A stretch of 64,000 nt of DNA from an uncultured Bryobacterales bacterium (GTDB taxonomy: Bacteria; Acidobacteriota; Terriglobia; Bryobacterales; Bryobacteraceae): positions 1-64,000 of the forward strand of contig CALGAR010000081.1 in assembly GCA_937959285.1 (NCBI GenBank), in the 5' to 3' direction. The translations under genes and the position numbers were made by a program. Below the pieces are notes generated by a model. That model was not told the DNA's origin. It saw only the letters and a list, made by a program, of their open reading frames with translations, and did not search any database. Positions 24,842 to 33,724 of this stretch are shown here, in pieces; the stretch's first letter is position 1, and every line of letters starts with the position of its first letter.

Positions 24842-26080
24842 TTAATGGCTGACGGACGCCGCGATCGATCGAGCAGCCTCCGTCACGGCTTTATAGTAAG
24901 CCCGGGCAGCGCTCCGCCGGTCCGTGTCGAGAGGCGTGGACCACGCGCTCAGGATGACAATGATGAGGCGCTCGGAGGGATCGATGTGGATGCTTTGCCC
25001 AAAGATTCCGCGTGCCGAGTAAGTTCCCGGTCCATCGGAGCCGACCCACCACTGAAATCCGTACCCGCCATCCCTGCCCCGCGACTTGAGCGCGGCGCGA
25101 GACGCCTCCGTTGCCGTAAGCGCCTGCCGGATCCAGCCGGAAGGCAGCACGTAATCTCCTCCGGCGACGCCGCCATTCATGAAGAATAAGGCAAACCTCG
25201 CGTAGTCTCTCAGGCTCACGGCGAGGCAGCAGCCGCCGAGCTCCTTGTCATCCCGGATGCTCCAGTACGCGTTCTGCTCCATACCGAACTTCGCCCAAAT
25301 CTTTTCCGACAGATACTCGGCCAGAGGCTTTCGCGTGGCTGCAATGACGATCTCCCCGACCAAATCGGTTTCCGCCGTCTTGTACACAAACTTCGTACCC
25401 GGCTCTGCTTCACGGGGAAGCCGGGCAAGATAGGTCACGAGCGGACTGCCCAGGGACCGGTCCGTCGCCCGGTGGCACTTCGCAACATCCGACTCGGGAT
25501 CTGAGTAATCTTCGTTCCACTTCACGCCGGACGTCATATTGAGGATTTGGCGAATCGTCACGCCGTCATATGCGCTCTTCTTCAGCGCCGGCAGGTAGCG
25601 TGTGACGGGATCGTCCAGGCTTCGGATGTATCCGTCTTCAATGGCCGCCCCTAGCAGCGTCGAAGTGATGGATTTGGCAACGGAGAATGAATTCCAGCGG
25701 CTCTTGTCGTCAAAGCCCAGGGCGTAGCGCTCCGTGAGGATGCGGCCGTCCTTGAGAACCAGAAGACCGGCCACACTGTTCTGCTCCATGAATGTCGTTG
25801 TGTCCATCACCTGACCCTCGAAGCGATACGAAACGTCCAGCTCTTTCGACGCGTAGGGGAGTGGGAACACGGATGTTCCGCGCTTCACTTCATGGACAGG
25901 ATTGATCTTTTCCATGTTGCGAAAGCCGACAGGCCTTTCCTGCGGGCTCCAAAGCAGGAGCCTTTCGGGTCTCGGCAACAGGATCCTGGGTCCCGCTTGC
26001 GCCCAGACCGCTGGCGCGAGCATCAGCAGTGCGAAGGCGGCCGTGGAGCGCGAGACAGATACACACAACATTCGAGGCAT
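24842..26080 (-). CDS. Secreted serine hydrolase (beta-lactamase/class C family)
   Basis: About 412 aa. The signal peptide has the core STAAFALLMLAPAVWAQ. The serine beta-lactamase-like fold shows SFSVAKSITS (catalytic Ser and Lys near 133 and 136), a Tyr motif FVYKTAETD in place of the usual YxN, and a C-terminal GIFGQSIHIDP segment in the KTG position. Such proteins are usually esterases or D-aminopeptidase-like enzymes rather than resistance lactamases. The open frame runs 27 codons upstream to 26161, overlapping the divergent araB leader. ATG 26080 gives a proper signal peptide and is preferred, though its ribosome-binding site is poor. Confidence 0.85.
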   Translation of the reverse strand: MPRMLCVSVSRSTAAFALLMLAPAVWAQAGPRILLPRPERLLLWSPQERPVGFRNMEKINPVHEVKRGTSVFPLPYASKELDVSYRFEGQVMDTTTFMEQNSVAGLLVLKDGRILTERYALGFDDKSRWNSFSVAKSITSTLLGAAIEDGYIRSLDDPVTRYLPALKKSAYDGVTIRQILNMTSGVKWNEDYSDPESDVAKCHRATDRSLGSPLVTYLARLPREAEPGTKFVYKTAETDLVGEIVIAATRKPLAEYLSEKIWAKFGMEQNAYWSIRDDKELGGCCLAVSLRDYARFALFFMNGGVAGGDYVLPSGWIRQALTATEASRAALKSRGRDGGYGFQWWVGSDGPGTYSARGIFGQSIHIDPSERLIIVILSAWSTPLDTDRRSAARAYYKAVTEAARSIAASVSH

Positions 26081-26183
26081 TCCAAAACAATGGTAGCGTC
26101 CTGCGCAGCCGCAGGACACCCAGAACCGGGTCCGTGGACGTTTGCACCCGGCGAACAGCAACAGTTATCTTGATTGGGGCACC

Positions 26184-27767
26184 ATGAGTACCGTTGTAGC
26201 AGGCGTGGATTTTGGCACCCTGAGCGTGCGAGTCTCTCTGTTCGATAGTGCGAAGGGGCGGCTGGGATCGGGCACAGCCGACTATCCGCTGCACCGTAAG
26301 AAGAACGATCCCGATCACGCCAGCCAGCGGCACGAGGACCATCTGGCTGCGTTAGTAGCCGCAATGAAAGCTGCGCTCGCGCAGAGCGGCGTCGAGGGCG
26401 AGTCGGTGGCGGCTCTGGCCGTAGATACCACGGGATCTACGGTGGTCCCGGTCGGCGAGGGTCTCGAGCCCCTCGATGAATACTATCTCTGGTGTGACCA
26501 CCGGGCCTGGGAGGAAGCCGCGCAAATCACCACCGCGGCGAGAGAGCGCGGGCTGGAAGCGATCAACTGGTGCGGCGGAGCTTACTCCTCCGAGTGGGGC
26601 TTCGCCAAAGTATTGCACTGGCTGCGGCGCAATCCGGAGAAGCGAAGCCGCTTTGTTACAGCGCTCGAGCATTGCGACATGATCGCGGCCGTGCTGTGCG
26701 GCATCACCGATCCCGCCCAAGTCCCGCGCAGCATCTGCGCCATGGGGCACAAATGGATGTGGAACCAGCAGCTCGGAGGTCTGCCGCCGGATGACTTTCT
26801 CGAGGCTGTCGACCCGCTTCTCACCGGAATTCGAGCCAAACTGGGCGGGCGCTATGCCGCTTCCGATTGCATCGCGGGCTACCTTTGTCCGGAATGGGCC
26901 GCCCGCCTGGGGCTTCGGCCCGGCATTCCCATTCCTGTCGGCGCCCTCGATGCTCATTGGGATGCGATTGGCGCGGGTGTCCGGCTCGGCGATATCGTCA
27001 ACGTCGTCGGAACTTCCACTTGCATCATGGCGATCTCCGAGAAAGCCGTCTGCATCCCTGGCGTCTCCGGAGTCGTCCAGGGATCCATTCACCCGAAGTA
27101 TGCGGGGATCGAGGCCGGACTTTCGGCGTCAGGCGACATCTTTGAGGCCATCGCCCGGCGCGCTGGTACGACGGTCAAAGCGCTTGCGGAAGGACTGGAC
27201 CAATTCAAAGCCGGTCAGACCGGCCTGCTTCGGCTCACCTGGGATAATGGCGACCGGAACGTGCTGATGAATCCCGAGCTTGGCGGCGTGACCCTCGGGT
27301 GGAACCTGTCTCACACGCCCCAGGATGAACTGTTTGCAGCCATTGAAGGAACCGCTTTCCACATGCGAATTATCCTGGAGCGGATGGCGGCCTACGGTGT
27401 TCGGGTAGACCGGATCATCAACGGCGGCGGCATTCCGCAGAGGAACGCCACGCTCAACCAGGTCTACGCCAACGTCCTGGGCAAGCCCGTGCTGGTTCCG
27501 CAAAGCGAGCCGACCAGCATCGGGTCCGCCATCTTCGCGTTTCTGGCCGCCGGAGCCTTTTCCAGCGTCGAGGAGGCGCAGGACGCAATTTGCCCAGCCT
27601 ACAAGACCTACGATCCCGATCCCGAAGCCGTCGGCGTCTATGAGCAGATATACAGCCTCTTCCGCAGGCTTTACTTCGGACTGGGAGAAGGAACGGAACA
27701 GCCGGCCTGCCTGGCGGATGTCCTGCCGGCGTTGCGCCGGATCGCCGCACAGCGGCGCGGCGCCTGA
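26184..27767 (+). CDS. araB: Ribulokinase
   Basis: 527 aa FGGY-family kinase, phosphorylating L-ribulose to L-ribulose-5-phosphate in arabinose use. Visible are VAGVDFGTLSVRVSLFD (phosphate 1 motif), AVDTTGSTVVPV, WCDHRAWEEA, the AraB-type GHKWMWNQQLGGLPPDDFL, DAHWDAIGAGV with the catalytic Asp, and the C-terminal IINGGGIPQRN and EPTSIGSAIFAFLAAG. ATG 26184 starts at the family N-terminus, and a longer frame begins at 26142. No araA or araD is adjacent, so the pathway genes must be elsewhere. It is divergent from the serine hydrolase. Confidence 0.93.
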   Translation: MSTVVAGVDFGTLSVRVSLFDSAKGRLGSGTADYPLHRKKNDPDHASQRHEDHLAALVAAMKAALAQSGVEGESVAALAVDTTGSTVVPVGEGLEPLDEYYLWCDHRAWEEAAQITTAARERGLEAINWCGGAYSSEWGFAKVLHWLRRNPEKRSRFVTALEHCDMIAAVLCGITDPAQVPRSICAMGHKWMWNQQLGGLPPDDFLEAVDPLLTGIRAKLGGRYAASDCIAGYLCPEWAARLGLRPGIPIPVGALDAHWDAIGAGVRLGDIVNVVGTSTCIMAISEKAVCIPGVSGVVQGSIHPKYAGIEAGLSASGDIFEAIARRAGTTVKALAEGLDQFKAGQTGLLRLTWDNGDRNVLMNPELGGVTLGWNLSHTPQDELFAAIEGTAFHMRIILERMAAYGVRVDRIINGGGIPQRNATLNQVYANVLGKPVLVPQSEPTSIGSAIFAFLAAGAFSSVEEAQDAICPAYKTYDPDPEAVGVYEQIYSLFRRLYFGLGEGTEQPACLADVLPALRRIAAQRRGA

Positions 27768-27864
27768 AATCGGGATGCGAGCCGAAGAAGTTTCTGCTCA
27801 CCGGCGTGGCTCCACGAGGCCGTGATACAGTGGATTTCAGGGGTTCTCCCGCTCCACACCATCC

Positions 27865-28671
27865 ATGGCATCTGAATCAGATTCTTCCGTAGGGGCCAAA
27901 TTCGAGCGTCTTGTCTCGATCATGGCGCGCCTGCGCGCCCCTGACGGCTGTCCCTGGGATCGCGAACAAACCTTCGACACCATCAAGCCCTACCTTCTCG
28001 AAGAAGCGTACGAGGTGATGGATTCCATCGACGCGAGGGATTGGCGCGGTCTCGGGGAGGAGCTGGGAGATCTGATGCTGCAGGCCGTCTTCTTTGCTCA
28101 GATGGCGTCCGAACAGAATTACTTCACGATCGCCGATTCGCTGGACGCCATCTCCGAAAAGCTGATCCGCCGGCACCCGCATGTATTCGGCGAAGGCGTC
28201 GCGGAGACAGCGGAAGATGTGAAGCGGCGCTGGGATGAGATCAAAGCAGAAGAGCGAAAGCAGAAAGGCGAGCTGGAGCAGACACTCCTCGAAAAAGTTC
28301 CCAGATCCGTGCCAGCCCTGGTGGAAGCGCAGCAACTGACTGCGAAGGCGGCTACAGTCGGCTTTGACTGGGAGAATGCCGATCAGGTCGTCGAAAAGCT
28401 GCAGGAGGAGCTGCGAGAGATGGACGAAGCGCGCCGCCAGGGATCAAGGGAAGAATTGGAAGGAGAGCTCGGAGACTTGCTCTTTGTGCTCGTGAATCTC
28501 GCGCGTGTATTGAAGGTGGACGCGGAACAGGCGCTTCGAAAAACGAATGCGAAGTTCCGGCAGCGGTTCCGATACGTAGAACAGCAGTTGAATCAACGGG
28601 GCAAGCCCCTGACCGAGGCCAGCCTCGAAGAAATGGAGGCGCTATGGCAGGAAGCGAAACAGCGCACATGA
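27865..28671 (+). CDS. mazG: Nucleoside triphosphate pyrophosphohydrolase MazG
   Basis: 268 aa with two tandem MazG helical domains. MARLRAPDGCPWDREQTF opens the protein, LLEEAYEVMDSID and EELGDLMLQAVFFA hold the EExxE and ExxD Mg2+ ligands of domain 1, and VEKLQEELREMDEA with GELGDLLFVLVNLAR repeats this in domain 2. It hydrolyses (d)NTPs to monophosphates and can lower aberrant nucleotide or ppGpp levels. The stop lies inside the start region of the GNAT gene, making it the first gene of an overlapping four-gene run. Confidence 0.95.
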   Translation: MASESDSSVGAKFERLVSIMARLRAPDGCPWDREQTFDTIKPYLLEEAYEVMDSIDARDWRGLGEELGDLMLQAVFFAQMASEQNYFTIADSLDAISEKLIRRHPHVFGEGVAETAEDVKRRWDEIKAEERKQKGELEQTLLEKVPRSVPALVEAQQLTAKAATVGFDWENADQVVEKLQEELREMDEARRQGSREELEGELGDLLFVLVNLARVLKVDAEQALRKTNAKFRQRFRYVEQQLNQRGKPLTEASLEEMEALWQEAKQRT

Positions 28672-29408
28672 GCGCTCCCACGATTCAAGTTCGCGCGCTG
28701 ACGACGCACGCAGAGTTTGCGGAAGCAGTACGTCTGCAAAAAGAGATCTGGGGATTCCGGGAAGTGGAGCTGCTTCCCGTGCGGCTTTTCGTCGTGGCCA
28801 CGAAAGTGGGTGGTCAGGCGTTCGGCGCTTTCGACGGCGAGAAGATGATCGCTTTCTGCCTCGCGATTCCGGGATTGAAATCCGGCGGCAAGACCTATCT
28901 CCATAGCCACATGCTCGGCGTTCTGCCCGAGTACCGGAACTTCGGCGTAGGGCGAATGCTGAAGCTCGCACAGCGCGAAGAGGCGCTTTCCCGCGGGATT
29001 CAACTCATTGAATGGACGTTCGACCCGCTGGAGATCAAAAACGCGTATTTCAACATCGAACGGCTTGGCGCGATCGTCCGGCGCTACGTGCTCAATCAGT
29101 ACGGGACGACCACGAGCCACCTTCATGGCGGCCTGCCAACGGACCGCTGCATTGCCGAATGGTACATCGCCAGACCGGAAGTGGAGAGTCTCCTGGCGGG
29201 CAAGCCGAGGCAGCAGCCGCTCGTCCAGGCCCGCATCACGGTGCCTGCCGCCATTGCCCGATTGCGGCAAGAGGACCCGAAACAGGCGCGCGCAATTCAA
29301 TCCTCGGTGAGCGAACAGTTCCAGAAGTACTTCGATCAGGGCCTCGCGGTGATCGGCTTTGAACGGACGGAAGAGTTCGGCGCCTACCTCCTGGGAATAT
29401 GGGAATAA
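28644..29408 (+). CDS. GNAT-family acyltransferase (COG3375-like)
   Basis: 254 aa with a GNAT fold in the first 150 residues: KEIWGFREVELLPVRLF, HSHMLGVLPEYRNFGVGRMLK (the acetyl/succinyl-CoA pyrophosphate loop is R-x-F-G-V-G-x-x-L) and IQLIEWTFDPLEIKNAYFN. The C-terminal extension is typical of a subgroup found next to OSBS/NSAR enzymes, where a GNAT acylates D-amino acids. GGAGG at 28635-28639 supports ATG 28644. An ATG at 28668 would make an ATGA overlap with mazG instead. It overlaps the racemase gene by 10 bp. Confidence 0.85.
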   Translation: MAGSETAHMSAPTIQVRALTTHAEFAEAVRLQKEIWGFREVELLPVRLFVVATKVGGQAFGAFDGEKMIAFCLAIPGLKSGGKTYLHSHMLGVLPEYRNFGVGRMLKLAQREEALSRGIQLIEWTFDPLEIKNAYFNIERLGAIVRRYVLNQYGTTTSHLHGGLPTDRCIAEWYIARPEVESLLAGKPRQQPLVQARITVPAAIARLRQEDPKQARAIQSSVSEQFQKYFDQGLAVIGFERTEEFGAYLLGIWE

Positions 29409-30514
29409 AGATCGAAAAAGTTGTCCTGAGGGAAATCCGGCTGCCGCTGGTGCATTTCTTTGAAACCAGCTTCGGCCGAACGTACGAGCGAAGGATCCTG
29501 CTGGTCGAAGTGGTGCAGGACGGAATCTCAGGCTGGGGCGAAGTCACCTGCGGCGAGAACCCGTTTTACAACGAAGAGTGGACCGATGCCGCGTGGCTCC
29601 TTCTCAAGCACTACATCGTTCCGCCAGTCCTGAAGCGGCCCCTCCCTTCGGCCGATTGTGTCGCGGAGCTCAGCGCGCATATTCGCGGGCATCGCATGGC
29701 GCGCGGCGGTCTGGAAGCGGCGGTGTGGGATCTCGAGGCGCGGCTCAAGAACGTTCCGCTCTGGAAGCACATTGGCGGCGGAGCCCGGAAGGAAATCCCA
29801 TGCGGCGTTTCCATCGGCATCCAGGACTCGATCCCGCAACTGCTCAAGAAGATCGAAACAGAGGTCAACGCCGGATACCAGCGCATCAAGATCAAGATCA
29901 AACCCGGCTGGGACGTGAATGTCATCCGTGAGGTTCGCAAGGAATTTCCCAGCATAAAGATGATGGCGGATGCGAACTCCGCCTATACGCTGGCCGATGC
30001 AGACCACCTGCGGCGCCTCGACGAGTTCTACCTGATGATGATCGAGCAGCCGCTGGCTCATGACGACATCATCGATCACGCACAGCTCCAGCCCAAGCTC
30101 GAAACGCCGATTTGCCTGGACGAGTGCATTCGGTCCGCTCACCACGCCGAGCAGGCGATCGCGCTGGGCGCCTGCAAGATCATCAACATCAAGCTTGGAC
30201 GCGTGGGGGGATTTCTCGAAGCGCGGCGGGTTCACGATGTCTGCAAAGCTGCGGGAATTCCCGTCTGGTGTGGAGGCATGCTGGAGTCGGGCATCGGGCG
30301 CGCGCACAACGTGGCGCTCTCCACGCTGCCGAACTTCGTCCTGCCCGGTGATGTGAGCGCCAGCAAGAGGTACTGGTCGCGCGACATTATCGACCCGGAG
30401 GTTGAAGTCTCCCCAAGCGGCGCCATTACAGTGCGCGACGAGGCTGGCCTCGGGTATGCCGTGAATACTGCCTATATCAAGGAAATCACAGTTCGCGAGG
30501 AGACTATCGATTGA
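29399..30514 (+). CDS. menC: o-Succinylbenzoate synthase / N-succinylamino acid racemase (enolase superfamily)
   Basis: 371 aa. The MLE-subgroup catalytic set is complete: KIKIKPGW (Lys pair), MADANSAY (Asp), MIEQPL (Glu), CLDECIRS (Asp) and INIKLGRVGG (Lys). In this family the same fold makes o-succinylbenzoate for menaquinone or racemises N-succinylamino acids. Here no other men gene is present, and the gene overlaps a GNAT acyltransferase on one side (10 bp) and a DMT exporter on the other (TTGA). I infer that racemase activity is at least as likely as menaquinone synthesis. The symbol is given for the family, not as a claim on the pathway. Confidence 0.85.
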   Translation: MGIKIEKVVLREIRLPLVHFFETSFGRTYERRILLVEVVQDGISGWGEVTCGENPFYNEEWTDAAWLLLKHYIVPPVLKRPLPSADCVAELSAHIRGHRMARGGLEAAVWDLEARLKNVPLWKHIGGGARKEIPCGVSIGIQDSIPQLLKKIETEVNAGYQRIKIKIKPGWDVNVIREVRKEFPSIKMMADANSAYTLADADHLRRLDEFYLMMIEQPLAHDDIIDHAQLQPKLETPICLDECIRSAHHAEQAIALGACKIINIKLGRVGGFLEARRVHDVCKAAGIPVWCGGMLESGIGRAHNVALSTLPNFVLPGDVSASKRYWSRDIIDPEVEVSPSGAITVRDEAGLGYAVNTAYIKEITVREETID

Positions 30515-31389
30515 GCAGGGGCAGCAAGCCGTCTCCCCTGAAGCTCTACAGTCTCATCGCTCTGATGGTGTTCTTCTGGTCGCTGAACTTTGTGGTCGGC
30601 AAGATCGCCCTCAGAGATTTTCCGCCAATGCTTCTGGCCTGCCTGCGCACGACGCTGGCCGGTGTCTTTGTTCTTCCCGTCTACCTCCTTCATCAGGAGA
30701 AAACGCAGTGGAAGGCCAGAGACGTCCCGCTGCTCATACAGCTCGGCGTGTTCGGCGTCGCCCTGAATCAGGTCTTCTTCGTCCTGGGATTGAATCGCAC
30801 CAGCGTGGCGCACGCGGCCCTGATCATCGCCTTGACGCCGCTTCTCGTGCTGCTGCTGGCGAGTGCCCGAGGACTTGAGGCCTTTTCCGCCCGGAAGGTA
30901 GCCGGCATGGCAATTGCCGTTGGCGGCGTTGGCGTGATTCACATCGCGAAAAGCAGTCAGGCCAGTTTTGTAGGGGACCTCTTCGTTCTCCTTGCCGCTA
31001 TCACGTTCACCATCTTCACCGTGTTCGCAAAGGAGGCAACGGCGCGGCATGGCAGCGTGACGATGAATACTTTCGCTTACGCCGGAGGCGCGATCCTGCT
31101 GCTGCCCGTCACGATCCTGGTTTCCCGCGACTTCGATTTTGCAGGCGTGAGCGCAGCTGGATGGCTTTGCCTCATTTATATGGCGCTTTTCCCATCCGTT
31201 CTTTGCTATCTCATCTATTACTACGTACTCACCTACATCCCAGCGTCACGGGTCTCTGCCTTTTCCTATCTTCAGCCCTTCGTTGCAACGTTGCTTGCGA
31301 TCCCGCTGCTCAATGAGCACGTCACGATCTCCCTGATCGTCGGCGGCACACTTGTTCTGTTGGGTGTCTTTGTGACGGAGCGAACATAA
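30511..31389 (+). CDS. EamA/DMT-family transporter
   Basis: 292 aa integral membrane protein with ten predicted helices in two EamA repeats (about 12-140 and 150-285). FFWSLNFVVGKIALRDFPPM opens the first, and YIPASRVSAFSYLQPFVATLLA lies in the second. DMT members often export amino acids or metabolites. The start is TTG 30511, overlapping the racemase stop as TTGA, with AGGAG 8 nt upstream. It is the last gene of the mazG-GNAT-racemase-transporter overlapping series, which suggests it moves a substrate or product of that series. Confidence 0.9.
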   Translation: MSRGSKPSPLKLYSLIALMVFFWSLNFVVGKIALRDFPPMLLACLRTTLAGVFVLPVYLLHQEKTQWKARDVPLLIQLGVFGVALNQVFFVLGLNRTSVAHAALIIALTPLLVLLLASARGLEAFSARKVAGMAIAVGGVGVIHIAKSSQASFVGDLFVLLAAITFTIFTVFAKEATARHGSVTMNTFAYAGGAILLLPVTILVSRDFDFAGVSAAGWLCLIYMALFPSVLCYLIYYYVLTYIPASRVSAFSYLQPFVATLLAIPLLNEHVTISLIVGGTLVLLGVFVTERT

Positions 31390-31494
31390 CCAGGGTGAGT
31401 TCAACAATCGAGATCCTCTAAAGCTGGCTTCACGGGATGCCCGCCCGCCAGAGCCTGGCGTAAAGGGCGCCGGATTTCAGAAGATGGGAAGCAC

Positions 31495-32232
31495 ATGCCG
31501 AGCAACGAGTTTAGTCTGAAGGGGAAGGTCATTCTTGTGACGGGCTCCGCGAAGCGCATTGGCCGCGGTATCGCCTTGAGGCTGGCGCGGGAAGGCGCGC
31601 GCGTTGCGATCCACTATTCCACTTCCGCAAAGGAAGCGGCAAAGACTGCGGAGGAGTGCGGAGGGGCGCCCGTCTTTCAAGCCAACCTGGAGCACGTTTC
31701 CGAGATTGTCCGGCTATTCGACGCAGTCGGGAATCATTTCGGAAGAATTGACGGACTGGTGAACAACGCAGCCCGCTTCACCAGGCGCGACCCGCTCGAG
31801 ATTACCGAAGCCGATTGGGACTTCATTCACAGCGTCAACCTCAAGGCCGTCTTCTTCTGCTGCCAGCAGGCGGCACTGTGGATGCGGCGCAATCCAGGCG
31901 GCGAGGGACGTATCGTCAACATCAGCTCCCTGGGCGGCCTTCGGCCGTGGGCACAGCACGCCCACTACTGCGCCTCAAAAGCAGGGGTCATCCATCTGAC
32001 GCGATCGCTCGCCAAAGCGTTCGCTCCATTGATCACCGTTAATTCCGTCGCCCCGGGAGTCATTCCCTTTGGCGACCTCGACGACCGAGCCGAGGCGATG
32101 GTCCGCGCAACTCCGACAGGCCGTCCGGGAACTGCTGAAGAAGTCGCGGACGCCGTGGTCTACTTCCTTCGGGCGACGTCCTTTGTCACCGGCCAGGTCA
32201 TCGCCGTCGACGGCGGCCTCAGCCTCCGTTAG
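31495..32232 (+). CDS. Short-chain dehydrogenase/reductase (pteridine-reductase-like)
   Basis: 245 aa. The cofactor motif is TGSAKRIGRGIA (the AKR variant is common in pteridine reductase-like SDRs), with NNAARF near residue 85, NISSLGG for the catalytic Ser, YCASKAG for Tyr-Lys, and a C-terminal FVTGQVIAVDGG. The substrate is unknown. Pteridine or 3-oxoacyl reduction are both compatible. It is separated from the DMT gene by 105 bp, with GGGAAG before the ATG. Confidence 0.9.
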   Translation: MPSNEFSLKGKVILVTGSAKRIGRGIALRLAREGARVAIHYSTSAKEAAKTAEECGGAPVFQANLEHVSEIVRLFDAVGNHFGRIDGLVNNAARFTRRDPLEITEADWDFIHSVNLKAVFFCCQQAALWMRRNPGGEGRIVNISSLGGLRPWAQHAHYCASKAGVIHLTRSLAKAFAPLITVNSVAPGVIPFGDLDDRAEAMVRATPTGRPGTAEEVADAVVYFLRATSFVTGQVIAVDGGLSLR

Positions 32233-32259
32233 CGCGCCTCCTCGGTTTTCGTGTGTCCG

Positions 32260-32493
32260 TCAAGCACGATCCCGCGCTGTCGTAACGCCAGAAGCTCGGG
32301 CGCAGCTTGCGCAGCAGTAGTAGCGGTCTCCGGCCTCGATGCCGTGGCCGACCACTCTGCAGCCGCAATGCGCGCAGACAGGCGCGAGTGCGTGAATCGC
32401 GCATTCAAAGCTGTCGAACGTGTGCGTTGCTCCAGACATCTGGACCTGGAACGTTTTGTCGTATTCATTACCGCAAACTTCACACCGGGACAT
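32260..32493 (-). CDS. Small Cys-rich zinc-binding / prokaryotic metallothionein-like protein
   Basis: 77 aa with nine Cys: CEVC (4, 7), C31, C40, HCGC (43, 45) and CCASC (60, 61, 64), plus several His. The segment from residue 39 (VCAHCGCRVVGHGIE, then RYYCCASCA) resembles the zinc-finger part of SmtA/BmtA-type bacterial metallothioneins, while FDSFECAIHALAP resembles a TRASH-like metal-sensing motif. Metal storage or metallochaperoning is inferred. AGGAGGTGCC immediately before the ATG strongly supports it as a real gene despite its size. It lies convergent to the SDR. Confidence 0.8.
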   Translation of the reverse strand: MSRCEVCGNEYDKTFQVQMSGATHTFDSFECAIHALAPVCAHCGCRVVGHGIEAGDRYYCCASCARASGVTTARDRA

Positions 32494-32584
32494 GGCACCT
32501 CCTGACTAGGATGAAAGACCGATCACGTGACCGCGCCTTCACGAGCATGAGCATACATCCGACTTGAGAAACTGCCCGCGGGCT

Positions 32585-33724
32585 CTATCGCCGAAGGTTG
32601 ACGACTGCAGAAGGAGGTTCCGCGTGCACGATTTCACGCGCGTGCACGGGCGGCAACTCATAGGCCTGACTTTGATCCGGCCTCTTCTCACGCTCGTAGG
32701 GACCGAGCCGCACAGCACTGCCGGTTCGGATCGACCGAAGAAGGGCCTGTATGACTCGCACATCAGCCAAACCCTCGCGCCCGGACGGCTCCGGATCCTT
32801 CCCCTCCAGAATGCAGCCCGAGAAGTAGGCAATCTCCGCGCCGAACTGGTCGTACTGACTGAATTTCTCCTCCCGCGTCCGGTCGCCCGTTGTAACCGTG
32901 AGTGTCTTGCCCGTATGGTAATCGTAGGCTGGAACCAGGCGAAGAGAACCTTTTGTGCCAAGGACTTCGAAGGCGTCCGCGTCGGCCGACCCAAAGCTGC
33001 ACGTGATGGAAGCCAGCCGATCTCCGGGAAAACGCATGACCGCGGAAACCATCTCATGAATGCCTTCAAATCGCGGTTCCCCGTTATTTCCTCCGAACGC
33101 GATGACCTCCACCGGCTCTTCTCGAAAAAGGTAGCGCGAGGCATTAATCGGGTACACGCCCATATCCATCAGCGGACCTCCGCCGAGGCTCTTTTTCAGC
33201 CGGACATTGCCTTCCGGCACCTGCTGGCAGAATGCGGAGCTGAAAATGCGCGGCTCGCCGATCTCACCGGAACGGATAATCTCGATTGCCCTCAGATTCG
33301 CAGGCTCAAAATGAAGCCTGTAGGCGACCATGAGCTTCACCCCGTTCTCCTCTGCCGCCCGAATCATCTCATGACACTCCTCGGCCGTCTCCGCCATCGG
33401 CTTTTCGCAAAGCACATGAACGCCTGCACGCAGAGCCCGGACGCTGTAATCCTTATGCATGCTGTTCGGCAGACTGATGTAAACCGCGTCGACCTCGCCT
33501 CGCCGCAGCAAGTCGTCGTACTCCTCATAGGAGCAGGTGCGAGGAACGTTGTACTGCTTGCCCAACTCATTCGCTTTTAGCGCGTCGTTCGTGACGAGGG
33601 CTGCGAGCTCAGCCGTCTCGACGTTTTGAAATGCCGGCAGAACCGCTTCCTGAGCAATCCACCCCAAACCGACGACGGCAAAACGGATTTTCCTGGCGGA
33701 CATATTCTGTGGCCGGGTGTTCAT
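32585..33724 (-). CDS. Gfo/Idh/MocA family oxidoreductase
   Basis: 379 aa NAD(P)-dependent sugar or inositol dehydrogenase-like protein, closest in look to the glucose-fructose oxidoreductase group. The Rossmann motif VVGLGWIAQEAVLP follows a short N-terminus. YISLPNSMHKDY, CEKPMAETAEEC (Lys of the EKP motif) and LMDMGVYPINASRYLF (Asp/His-region motif) are present. No Tat or Sec signal is evident. The frame extends to 33784, but ATG 33724 has GGAG upstream and is the more likely start. Substrate unknown. Confidence 0.88.
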   Translation of the reverse strand: MNTRPQNMSARKIRFAVVGLGWIAQEAVLPAFQNVETAELAALVTNDALKANELGKQYNVPRTCSYEEYDDLLRRGEVDAVYISLPNSMHKDYSVRALRAGVHVLCEKPMAETAEECHEMIRAAEENGVKLMVAYRLHFEPANLRAIEIIRSGEIGEPRIFSSAFCQQVPEGNVRLKKSLGGGPLMDMGVYPINASRYLFREEPVEVIAFGGNNGEPRFEGIHEMVSAVMRFPGDRLASITCSFGSADADAFEVLGTKGSLRLVPAYDYHTGKTLTVTTGDRTREEKFSQYDQFGAEIAYFSGCILEGKDPEPSGREGLADVRVIQALLRSIRTGSAVRLGPYEREKRPDQSQAYELPPVHAREIVHAEPPSAVVNLRR

